From the NCBI GenBank assembly GCA_028829895.1, contig CM054183.1, positions 76,805,571 through 76,869,570 on the forward strand: a stretch of 64,000 nt of DNA, written 5' to 3'. The stretch is from Sinotaia quadrata (lineage: Eukaryota; Mollusca; Gastropoda; Architaenioglossa; Viviparidae). The first letter of the stretch is position 1, and each line of letters starts with the position of its first letter. The notes under the pieces were generated by a model. That model was not told where the DNA came from. It was given only the letters and a program-made list of their open reading frames with translations, and did not search any database. Both the position numbers and the translations under genes were made by a program. Of the stretch, positions 47,390 to 58,200 are shown piece after piece.

Positions 47390-48474
47390 CGATGGCGTCA
47401 AACCGTTTGGAGGGAAAAGAGCCACTACTGTTAATGTGACATGTTCAAGGGCCACATGCGTAAAACACACAAGTGGTACACCTAACGATTATAATTCTAA
47501 TTACCTAAGTTGTAAAATTATACATATTGATCTACTACTTTTATTATAAAAAGTGTCATCCCAATTGCTTTAATAAAAGAAAATAACGTTGCAGTGATCA
47601 AAAGTTTTGATACTCAAACATACATTTTATTTTTTAATAAATCTTTAAATTCTCTATGGCATAAATTTTGGAGCGGATGAAGTTGACAACTTTAGTAACA
47701 ACCTTTATTATACTGTGGGCTTTCAGGGATTTAGCACAATGGTGGATTAAACAATGGCACAACAGAGCAGATTAATTTCCAACTTTAGCTGCCTCTTCTT
47801 GGATTATTTTGATCAGCCACTCTTAACTCCCCGCCATTGCAGGGTCCCCATCAGTTATTACACCTTGTCAAATTCAAATAAAGCCGGCTGAAGGTTCAAA
47901 TCATGTCCTCCAATAAATAACAGCTTTTATGGTGCCTTTAAGGGACTAAGGCAGCCAACTTTTCAGTAGTAACAGAATTTTTTGTCGACCCCACATTAAA
48001 TATAACTAATTGGGTAGTGTCACTTACATCTCTACTTTCATCAAGTGACTGTGCATAATGCATGATCTAGAAGCTTTTGATTTCAAAGCAGGGGGTGGCC
48101 TGTGTCCAAAACGGACAGTACTGACGAAATTCTGAGCAATCCAGTACCGAAGTTTCCCAACCCCACCCCTCCCTGATGGGAGATGTATCCGGCAAAAACT
48201 TGAATGTCTGTGAATGTTTGGTTGGGGTTTTATATCCTCTTTCAAGTCGTTTCCCTCTGACGCAGCATTCCAATCTATCAGACAGTATCCTTGAACTGCA
48301 GAAAGTTTCTCTCTTTGCTGTAAAACACATCCATCTCCGCCCACTATTTTTCTTTCTTTTCGTGGTCTGAACAGAGTGATTGGTTGCATGGATTTATTTT
48401 AAACAAAGGCAATTTCATTATTGTGTAATGTGCCACAGAACACAATTTTGCAGGTCGCGCGTTGGACACCCTTG
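47390..48474 (-). mobile_element. Decayed hAT transposon with transposase remnant
   Basis: The right end, reversed, begins CAAGGGTGTCCAACG. The left end, (C)GATGGCGTCAAACC, matches at 10 of 14 positions. Flanks tattaatc and gtttaatc agree at 6 of 8 bases. On the minus strand near 47650-47850 broken frames read TDGDPAMAGS, then HCLIHHCAKSLKAHSIIKVV and TKVVNFIRS, the characteristic motif run of hAT transposases close to GTF2IRD2/ZBED-type proteins. Several stops make it non-functional. Confidence 0.75.
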
Positions 48475-48504
48475 GTTTAATCTCAAACACAGTGACCACC
48501 CCAT

Positions 48505-48790
48505 TGGCTACTCTTAATTAAGGCGGATATTTTACCACACAGACTACCCTTAATTAAGGCCGATATTTCACCTCACAAGCTATCCTTAAATGAGACAAAT
48601 TTCACTACATAGGCTACACTTAATTAAGGCCGATTTTTCACCTCACAAGGTACAGTTAATTAAGGCCGATTTTTCACCTCACAAGGTACATTTAATTAAG
48701 GTTGATATTTCACCTCACATGCTACACTTAACTTAGGCCGATATTTTTCTCAAAGGGCCATACTTAACTGAGGTCGATATTTAATCTCAC
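48505..48790. repeat. ~38-bp tandem array, about seven diverged copies
   Basis: The unit is cttaattaaggccgatattt followed by cacctcacaaggctaca. It runs directly into, and looks ancestral to, the cleaner 49000-region array. Confidence 0.85.
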
Positions 48791-49142
48791 AGGCTAACAC
48801 TTGACTGAAGTGAGCATTTCACCTGACAGGATATGTAGTACTTGACTGAGGTCAGCATTTCACCTGACAGGATATGTAGTACTTGACTGAGGTCAGCATT
48901 TCACCCGACAGGATATGTAGTACTTGATTGAAGTCAGCATTTCACCTGACAGGATATGTAGTACTTGATTGAAGTCAGCATTTCACCTGACAGGATATGT
49001 AGTACTTGACTGAAGTCAGCATTTCACCTGACAGGATATGTAGTACTTGATTGAAGTCAGCATTTCACTTGAAAGGATATGTAGTACTTGACTGAGGTCA
49101 GCATTTCACCTGACAGGATATGTAGTACTTGACTGAGGTCGA
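48790..49142. repeat. 41-42-bp minisatellite, about eight near-identical copies
   Basis: The unit is cttgactgaggtcagcattt followed by cacctgacaggatatgtagta. Copies differ mainly at gactgagg/gattgaag, forming two variants. Confidence 0.95.
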
Positions 49143-49364
49143 AAATGCTTGCTCTTCCCTCCTCAAGAGAAGACTGACACAATCCAAACAGCCCTAACAC
49201 TCTTCCTACTAGAGAACAATACACTCTACCTCTTATATTAATTTTTTTTAATTCTAAAAATAATAAAAACAAAAAAACCATACAAGTACACCCACCACCA
49301 CCCCGATAGAATGGTAAAATATTTCTGTAGTAGTCAAACATCTATTTTGAAAAATAATAATAAT

Positions 49365-50130
49365 AACAAACACTGTGACAAATATTTCCACCCATTCTTT
49401 TATTTGTCACTTGTTTCTTATATATTCACTATCCATATCTGTATTTTTATTTATGAAATACTTTTTTGTGAAAAGTGTGGAGCACTCTCTCATATTGCCA
49501 AAATGCATATGTATGTTTAAGAAGATGTTGCGCACTGCACATTGAGTACATGTGCATTGTGGAAAATAACAAGACCCTCCTAAAATGGATTATCAGATAT
49601 TGCCCAGAATATTATTGAAATTGAATGACATTAGTCATCACTCCTAGTGAAATTCCATAACATAAATTCCTGTGAATGCATTATCACCCCCAACAAACAG
49701 TTTATTGCACGATGCAAACATCTAAGAAGCTAGACAGTTGAGTCAGCCAATGATCACATACTGACCAACTATAGTTAACCAATGGCTGCTACTGGCCAGC
49801 TGGAGCTGACCAATGAATGCTAAGAGAATACATTAGGGAAACCCATGTTATGGGAAATCATCTTTTTCACAATCACTGACCAGAGAAACCCATATGCAAG
49901 TAAATTGTGTCTTCCCTTTGTTTCTGATCTCCAGGAGTTGCATGAAAAGGCCTCAATGTGAATACTGTGCATTTAATTAATTAGTAAAATGACTTGAGAG
50001 GAGTGTCATGTCATGCCCTGTCATATCAACTAATGTTTTATTACATTTTCATGCTACCCCTGCTGAATAACTTTTTTATTAACCAGTAGTTAGCATGTAC
50101 ATGGTCATGTCTGAGAGAGAGAGAGAGAGA
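49365..50130. repeat. Dispersed repeat with inverted partner at 60850-61165
   Basis: caaatatttccacccattct, ttatttgtcacttgtttct (49381-49420) and ccaatggctgctactgg (49781-49797), plus a later GA tract (50112-50129), recur in reverse order and orientation within BRICHOS intron 4. Confidence 0.6.
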
Positions 50131-50290
50131 CCTGTAGTCATTTGTGACCAGAGTGAACTAGTAGTAAAAGTGACCCCTTTACCTCAGATAGCCATTATTC
50201 AACACTGTAATAACTGCTACAGTTACGTTTTCAACATATACACCAAGGAATCGATCCCTGGGCCAGTGCCATTGCCAATGTGTACTGTGG

Positions 50291-50611
50291 CCATTGCATA
50301 CGCTGTACCAATCCAGCCCGCTAAATGTGTTCCCTGACCATTGCATGCGCTGTACCAATCCAGCCCGCTAAATGTGTACACTGACCATTGCATGCGCTGT
50401 ACCAATCCAGCCCGCTAAATGTGTACCCTGACCATTGCATGCGCTGTACCAATCCAGCCCGCTAAATGTGTACACTGACCATTGCATGCGCTGTACCAAT
50501 CCAGCCCGCTAAATGTGTACCCCGACCATTGTATACGCTGTCCCAATCCAGCCCGCTAAATGTGTACCCTGACCATTGCATACGCTGTACCAATCCAACC
50601 CGCTAAATGCA
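50291..50611. repeat. 47-bp minisatellite, seven copies without indels
   Basis: ccattg(c/t)at starts at 50291, 50338, 50385, 50432, 50479, 50526 and 50573, always 47 bp apart. The unit is ccattgcatgcgctgtacca followed by atccagcccgctaaatgtgtaccctga. It is more GC-rich than its surroundings and carries one CCAAT pentamer per unit. Confidence 0.97.
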
Positions 50612-50954
50612 GACCGAAGAGGAGGTCTGACCTCTACTCCTTGCTTTTGTCACTGAAGTCACTGACTATTTTAGAATGAACATTTTCGCGGTCATCTCGA
50701 TGATTAATAGAAAAGTGACAGTCTAGTATCTTAATTATAGTATCAATCATTATCACACTTTTAGCTAATGTTTATTCATTAATAAATAGTTGCCATTAGA
50801 AAACTACAGATTAGCTTATTCTATTCATATCATAAGTTAAAATGGATTGTTGGGAGGTTGGTGTTGTCTATTAAATCCATTACGTGCGATCCAAACCTGG
50901 AATATAGATTGCCTGTAATTTTAATTAATGCACAGAGGGAAGGTGCATTAACAC

Positions 50955-51235
50955 TAACTACCATTTGTCGTGACCACCCACTCTGACAGTAATACATGTA
51001 TCCTTTGTATCGACACTGACTACCATTTATCGTGACCACCCTCTCTGACAGTAATACATGCATCCTTTGTAATGACACTGATCGGGGAATGGGTGGAGGA
51101 GTGCACAAAAATAATTGTAACTGTGAATGTAACTCAATACATGTAAAAATGTAACTCACATGTAAAAATGTAACTCAGTACGTGTAAAATGTAACTCAAA
51201 TGTAAAAATGTAGCTCAATACATGTAAAAATGAAT
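50955..51235. repeat. Two adjacent tandem repeats (about 58-59 bp x2 and ~22 bp x5)
   Basis: actaccatttgtcgtgacca followed by ccc(a/t)ctctgacagtaatacatg occurs twice at 50955-51070. atgtaactcaatacatgtaaaa recurs about five times at 51120-51235. Confidence 0.8.
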
Positions 51236-51239
51236 ACTT

Positions 51240-51440
51240 TATAAGTGCTAAGAGCCGGACTTGTTAAACTGATCTCCAACTGCTGCTTCAATTCTTCCTG
51301 CTCGAGTTTTCGTTCGCTACTGAAAGTCATACAGTCAGGAAATCCCTTCTTCACAAGAGGATGTCGGGTCACAAGGTCGGTGAAATGTTTACTCAGTTTC
51401 CGCACGGCAGCGGCAATAATTGTCGTATGAGTTAAGAAAC
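51240..51440 (-). other. Unassigned coding-like fragment
   Basis: On the minus strand an open frame reads AAAVRKLSKHFTDLVTRHPL, then VKKGFPDCMTFSSERKLEQE and ELKQQLEISLTSP. The composition is protein-like (charged, amphipathic, coiled-coil-like end) and the GC content is above its flanks. No clean acceptor or donor fits this frame and I recognise no family. It could be an exon remnant, or part of a transposon. Confidence 0.3.
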
Positions 51441-52216
51441 TTAAAGTTAACCAATTGGTATAATTTGCTATTGTTATCACTTGCTATTATTATCATATGA
51501 TGCAGCTCTACTGAGAGGTATAGCGACTGAAAAACGTGATATCTTATTTTTATAAAGTATATTTTTTTTTAGCTTTATCAAAGTAGAAAGGTAGATAGAA
51601 GGTAGGTTGCTAAATAGCAGATGGATGAGCAGGCATAAAGATTAATATAGGCCTAGAAGAGACATTAAAAGAATACATTACTGCATTCTAAACATCTCAT
51701 AGTTTCGTGATAATTCATTTCTTGCATCCCAAGTTTCTTACCGTGATGAATTCAATTCTAAAATGTGGATGCGATGTACATTGATACGTTTGACTATCTT
51801 TGTGTCCACTTACATATAACTAATTAATAAGGTCAGTCATTTTATGGTACGTATGACACCAAGGCTACCTAGTTAATGGTTATAATTATTATTAATTAAT
51901 CATCCATAACTAATTACAAGTGACCTTGTCTGAGCGAAGTTGTAATAATCTTTGCACGCCTTTTATAATAAAGTCACAAATTTATTTCTTCACTTTATTA
52001 CTGTCAATTCCATGTGTTTCCCTTCTCATGTTGTAGAACACTGACTAGCCACTATTCTCTCGAGGCCATCTGGTGCGCCACCATATTAGCTCCCTCAGGC
52101 AGAACAACAATTGTAGCATTTTCCTGTAACTTCCTTGTACCAGAAATTGTTTGATGTAGTCAGCTTATCTTGCCATCATACATCAATGGAGTGTGCAGTG
52201 TATTCCTTACACTTAC

Positions 52217-52314
52217 AAACTGGGGTAGATACTTCTCGTGTCTACCATGGTCGTAGTAGTTTATAATCAGTAAACCAGGAGTTTCAGGTAAAACAATGAA
52301 AGGCTGCTTATTCC
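52217..52314 (-). other. Possible orphan exon or coding remnant
   Basis: Acceptor ttttacag and a strong donor TTT|GTAAGT bound 98 nt with one open frame: NKQPFIVLPETPGLLIINYY then DHGRHEKYLPQF. No family was recognised and no partner exon can be joined in phase. Confidence 0.3.
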
Positions 52315-52639
52315 CTGTAAAATTTAATCAGAGAATAAATGCTAAGTTTCCAATGTATTCATCTTTAACTCTGTTACATTCAAGTCTCAACTTACAGTTT
52401 CCTGCAACTGTATTTATTAACCTGATACACGCACACAGCATAATAAATAGAGCATATTCAATTTTATGAGTGAATTCACTAGAAGCAATGTCAAGTGTTT
52501 AGCATACTATATATGAGCACCTTAGTTCAAAAATTTGTAGAAATTATAGTCTACTCATATAATACATTTCTATGTAAAACATAGCAAAATGCACAAAATA
52601 TTTCTAAGTCCATTCTCTCTCAATCAGTCATTTAACTCA

Positions 52640-52805
52640 CCATTAAGCTAATGGCTGCATTTCATGACCGGACTTCTTGCCACTCCAAATTCAAAATAAT
52701 TAGACATTAGAATTCTTTACAGCAGGTAAACTTTTTATCTCAGCCCTTTGGCTGGTCTAGTTTTTGTGAATCTTAACCATTCGATAATAAAAACTACTCA
52801 TCCAC
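52640..52805. repeat. Inverted partner of the 46325-46640 dispersed repeat
   Basis: The reverse complement reads gagtagtttttattatcgaa then tggttaagattcacaa, and further on aagtccggtcatgaaatgcagcc, matching the plus-strand copy with substitutions. Confidence 0.55.
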
Positions 52806-53029
52806 CTATAAAAATCTAGCACATTCTTTATCTGAGTTGTTTACCTCCATCTTTGACAATTAAAATTATCAGCACCATAAGTGCCCATCAGTGCACCATC
52901 AGTTGGGTCACTTTGACCTTTAATTTTATATAACAATCAAGTATAGAAATAAGGATAGGCAAATTTACTCTGCCACAGTCCGTTTGACTACTTTTGTGTC
53001 CACTCAAATGTAACTAATTAATAAGGTCA

Positions 53030-53410
53030 GATTTGTCACATTGTTCTTGCCATTCGACAGTTACATGATGTTTACGTGTTTATTCCCTTTACTAATTTGT
53101 CACATTGTTCTTGCCATTCGACAGTTAGATGATGTTTACGTGTTTATTCCCTTTACTAATTTGCCACATTGTTCTTGACATTCGACAGTTAGATAATGTT
53201 TGCTATTTTAAAATAGTTCTTGACGAATATTGCTCAAAGTAATGACGAGGCTTCACTCAATGGCCTTAAATCCCTTAAATCTAAGATTGTCTCGTGGTAT
53301 CATTTGACTTTTGGCACATACTGTTCTGTCGTATAAGGACTTGTATTATCTCGCGGTATCATTTGACTTTTGGCACAAACTGTTCTGTCCTTTAAGGACG
53401 TGCATTAGAC
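53030..53410. repeat. Two tandem repeats (about 66 bp x2.7 and about 59 bp x2)
   Basis: cacattgttcttgccattcg followed by acagttagatgatgtttacg recurs at 53038, 53100 and 53164. tctcg(t/c)ggtatcatttgact followed by tttggcaca recurs at 53291 and 53350. Confidence 0.85.
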
Positions 53411-54310
53411 TTATATTCCTACTTCAAAAGCGCTCCCCCCCCCCCCCCATCTACTCAATCCATACTACGCACTATTACATCCATATTGCTTATGTTCTAT
53501 ATTCTATAAGGACTTATAATAGATATACAAGTCCATGAGTCCGATTTCATCAGCTCTGCTTTTCTACTTAATCCATAATTGTTTATTTCTTATCAGGAAG
53601 TATTAGATATACAGGTCAATGATTCTTATTGCATAATCTCTGCTTTCCTTTAATTTATATTACTTAAATCCTATTTAATGCACTGTCTTTTCTAATGAGC
53701 AACATAACCTAAATAACTCACTTAAACGTTTGTCTGTTCTATGAGTTTCTTCATTCCAGTAGTCCCCTACTCATTATCTCTTTTTATAATCTATATTTCA
53801 ACTCCAAGAGAAATAATGGACTAAGAATTCTCCTCCTTTGGAGATGTCCACCCCAACCAAATATCCTAACTACAATTTAAATCGGAGGCCATTATGGCAA
53901 CGTCGCAACAGGTTCATAGAAAAATAAAATGGCTACATTGTCAACAATGAACGTTGTGTATATATGTTCGTGTACATATTTCTCATTTACTATAGACTTT
54001 GAAATCTTACTGTAAAGTTGGCTGCACTAAACAATGACCCGTGACCCGACCGGTAAAACTAAGGGTTCTCCCTGCTAGTGTTTAGTGAAAGCGAAACTCT
54101 CTGGAAGGAATATAAATCTAAACAATTCGAAGCAGTTTTCTTAAAAATTATACAATATAGGTTATTTGATTTCTTGCTGTTTGCAACATTACTTGTAAAT
54201 TTCAATCAAATAATTGCAGACCAGGCATTACTCAATTTGTCTGTCGAATCACAATCAAATTAATTTGACAGAATAAATCGTCCGCTTCTTTCTTTAAATT
54301 CACCAGCTAA

Positions 54311-54372
54311 GCCGGTAGGCCGTAGTGGTTAACCTCATTTGGAGCCAGGTTTCAGTCGTGATCAATAGAACT
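54311..54372 (+). mobile_element. Possible tRNA-derived SINE head
   Basis: taggccgtagtggttaac resembles a pol III A box, and ggtttcagtcgtgatca about 35 bases on resembles a degenerate B box. The rest of the element is unclear. Confidence 0.3.
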
Positions 54373-54414
54373 GAATCTCCAAGTGTGACATAACCTCAGA
54401 AATATAAACTAAAC

Positions 54415-54710
54415 AAGGATGCTATTCCAATGTGATGTACAAAATACATTTTTAAAAATGCCTGGCCAATCAAGGATGTTATTCCAAAAGAATAATAGCC
54501 ATTTTTTTTATCTTGGCGAGGCCAAACAAGGGTGCTATTCTAAAAAAATATATTTAAAATAACTTCGGCACGAAGTAGAATGTAAATTATTATTATTATT
54601 TAAAATTTGACCTTGGCTGTATCAATTAAGGATGCTATTCCAATAATTATGAAAATGTATATAAAGTGTAAACATCTTGGCGAGGCCAGTGAAGGATGCT
54701 ACTAGGATGT
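54415..54710. repeat. ~60-bp degenerate tandem repeat, about five copies
   Basis: (c/t)ttggcgaggccaa and caaggatgctattccaa recur with variable spacers upstream of the BRICHOS gene. Confidence 0.65.
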
Positions 54711-54784
54711 TGAGTAGTGCTGTACACGCTTCATGAAAAAGTTATTTTAATACCTAAAAATATATTATATTATAATAACTAGAA

Positions 54785-55212
54785 CATTGTAACGATCCCA
54801 GCTGGTAGTGATAACCGCTCGGCTATTGATCGAGTATTTTATCTCTTCCCAAAACTCCGCCACTTTTATCAGATAAAGTATAATGTTCATTGCTGAGCTA
54901 AAAAGCAACAAAACACCAATATTGAATAAAAAGTCGTTCATAAATAAGGAAAGTTCGGCTGAAATCGCTAAAACAGTCGAAAGTGTGAGATCTCAAAATT
55001 CTCAATACTGCAAAGTGTGCAGAAGACGCGAACCGCCTTTATCCGGTTTGTACCAGTAAACAACCGGCTCTTCCTGTTATCTCCATTTTCATTTTTACTG
55101 TACCGTGTCATTTATTCAGTTAAAAGGTCGTGCCCTCACAGAAGAAGCACATTGTCAACGGACGCACGACGCGCAACGAACGCCTTTATACAAACCGAAA
55201 CAAAATATCAAA
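54785..55212 (+). promoter_or_regulatory. Probable promoter and 5' UTR of the BRICHOS gene
   Basis: This CpG-containing stretch precedes the start codon. A palindromic double GATA site, ttatcagataa (54868-54878), and taaagtataatg lie about 335 bp before the ATG. The transcription start is not determinable. Confidence 0.35.
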
Positions 55213-55275
55213 ATGAAGATTGCTGCTTTCATCATTCTAGCCTGTCTTTTCGTCGGCATCAGTGCTGTGCGAGAG
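55213..55275 (+). CDS. BRICHOS gene exon 1: signal peptide
   Basis: ATG in the good context AAAATGA. It encodes 21 residues and ends GAG|GTTGGT, an unusual but valid donor, in phase 0. Cleavage after SA at residue 18 is likely. Confidence 0.8.
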
Positions 55276-58200
55276 GTTGGTTCCTTTGTTCTTATTTTTG
55301 TGTCACCGTAGATAACACAGTACACGTGTTTTTGCACATAGTTGCGCATACCATATGCTATTGATACTTTTTCAAGAATGTGATATTTTAAATATGCAAA
55401 ATAAATGTTTTTAGTTGTTTGCACAAAATTTCGTTTGCTGTTTCTTCTCTTATAAAGTATCAAACATGAATTATTTCGAGCCTAATAATATGTAGTAATT
55501 AGTATGAAATAAATCTAAGCGGTATAACTACTGAATCTAACGAAAGCGGTATAGCTGTTAAATCTAATGAAAGCGGTATAGCTACAAGCGTTAGCAGTAG
55601 AACATCTTCCAGCTCATTACTGAGCTGGAATATTATTGTAGCCTTGGACTAAACCTCTCATCCCCCAACTCGCTTTTGACAGTATTATCATGTATAATTC
55701 AAAGGAAAAAATAACTGCTGTTCACTGCATGCACTATCATTTATTAATATTATCGATCGTTACTCATTCTCACTCTCGTGCACAATCTTCATATAGTATT
55801 AGTAAATCGTGTTTCACATGCACGCACTAAAGTTAGTACTTAGTAGAATAAAGCGACGACAAAAGTGTATTATTACTATTATGAGTACGACTGAGAATGT
55901 GAGAGTGTTTAAAAAAAAAAAAAAAAGCTGATTAGTTACTAACACTAGTAACAGCAGCACATCTAATATTTAATAACAGTCACTAATATTTGCACATGAA
56001 TAAGTGCATTTCCCAAGCTATAGAGGCCTATTTATTGACAAATCATGAATGTAAACAGTGTCTAATCTATTATTAATGTCAATAATATTAAAAATAATGT
56101 AATTCACCTTTGAATATCAAACCAGGGCTGAAAAATATATAGGCCCTATTTCGATGCTGTGTGCTTGCAAATACATTTACAGCGTGGTATACTTTGAGTG
56201 CTTGAAAAGTATATATATATATATATATATAGGCCTAAGGCTATCATTTGCATTGTAGTACACTTTGCTGGAAAAGTAGGGCTAAGCCTATCATTTGCAT
56301 TGTAGTACACTTTGCTGGAAAAGTAGGCCTAAGCCCATCATTTGCATTGTAGTACAATTTGCTAGTAAAGTATAACTTGTCATTTGTAAATCTGATGCTT
56401 AAGAAAAAATTAATTACTAAACACTCATAATAACAGCCAAGTGTGAGCAGAGATTTATTTATTCCTAATCCTAGAAAAAAGTAATTTAAACTGAACTACA
56501 ATGAACAATTTTTATTTTAATGACATATTTCTTTGTTTCTAATTTTTATATTTTTAACACAGTTGTTTGTGTGTGTTTAATTGAGAACTTTACAGACTTA
56601 ATTGAAGTGTATTTAATTGAGAACTTACAGACTTAATTGAAATGTGTTTAATTGAGAACTTTACAGACTTAATTGAAGTGTGTTTAATTGAGAACTTTAC
56701 AGACTTAATTGAAGTGCTGTGGTAAATGCAGTTTTGCATTCATTTATTGCTGCAATCATGGACTGCTAAACATAATTATTTTTTCCCAGTTAATTATTAT
56801 TAATTATCTTTTTTCACTTATTTCCAAAGGAAAATATTTAATTTTAGAAAAGTTTTCTTTTAGCAGATTTTGTTGTTAAATGAACAAGCAGATATGAGCA
56901 CATATTAGATTAAGAATGATTAGCATTAAGTCTGGTTGAAGTTTTATTAAATAATTGATTTTGTCTGGATTCATTTTATGCTGTATACATTTATAATTAT
57001 ATATATAACTTTAATAATTATTTGTATATTTCATTAAGAGGTTAATAGGTTAAAACTATTAGTATGCAAAACACACACTTACCCACAAAACTTCCGTATG
57101 AAACATGTACACAAAACTCCATATGAAACACACATGATATACACACAAAACTTCCTTAACTTATAAATCACATATACTCCAAAATTGAAATACTTTTTTA
57201 AAAAGAAATAGTTTGATTTGTGCCAGCTTTCATTTTACACACAGTTTGTGTGGTTGAGCATTAGTTTTAGTTAAAGCATTTGCAAAAAAACCCCACTAAC
57301 TTGCTGTACTACACTTGTAGTTGTAGTTTTAATCACATTCACACTGATCCACAAACATTTTTTTAAATGTCCATTTGTTTCTAGGGTGGCCGTCGTAAAG
57401 GCAACAAACAGCCCAGAGCTAGAGGGCAATTGCCTGAAGGTGCTATTCAGGCAACATGGAGACGTAATGTTCAAGGACAAACCATGGATGAAAGTGGGTA
57501 TGCAGTAGAAACCACCAAACTTGGTGAAATTCGATCCCAAGATGCCTCTCTGCATTCTGTCCAACTGACCCAAACTGCCACACTTTATGACTTCAGCGGT
57601 ACCACTCCTGTGAGAACAAACACTTTGATATTGCATAATAATAATATTGTCTTTATGAAAATAGGTGTAACAAATAAATACTGTTTAAAGATCTTTATTT
57701 CTGCGTCTTTCTTTTTTTAAATATAGCATTTGTCAAATATAATTTGATTTAATTTTTTAAAATTGTGTTTTCAGCTAAATTTTATTATCCATCCTATGAG
57801 TTTGAAGGGATTGTATTATCAATATCAGTATGTTGTGCTAAAGATGTGTTGAGTAAATCACTAAATGATAAAATTAGTTTTGGCAAAGTTTAAAAGATGA
57901 AGTAATTTTTTATGTTGCTATTAACACCATTTGCAAATTGGCTTCTCATTAAAATAAAAATTATGCCTATGTGTTTAAAAATCCTAATGAAAAGTAAAAA
58001 CATTTATGCAGTGTAAGATGTACTCTTTTTTCCATGTTTATCTTTTACAGTTTTAGTAGAAATGTTTTCTACTAAAAGTTTTGATTTAAAAAAAAAATAT
58101 TTTAATGTAATATTTTTTCCTGAAAGAAAATGAGCATCATCATATTATCAAACAGTGGTATTAAATGTATTAAAGTATATTTGTACATAAGTAATTATTA

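Noticed and set aside
48024..48389. 121-residue minus-strand ORF as an independent gene
   Set aside because: It lies inside the decayed hAT element bounded by 47390 and 48474 and shows no independent support.
50291..50611. Regular repeats resembling a CRISPR array (47-bp period)
   Set aside because: There are no unique spacers because the whole unit is repeated, and the host is an animal. It is a minisatellite.
54311..54372. Functional tRNA gene
   Set aside because: A- and B-box-like strings are present but no cloverleaf or acceptor stem can be drawn. At most it is a SINE head.
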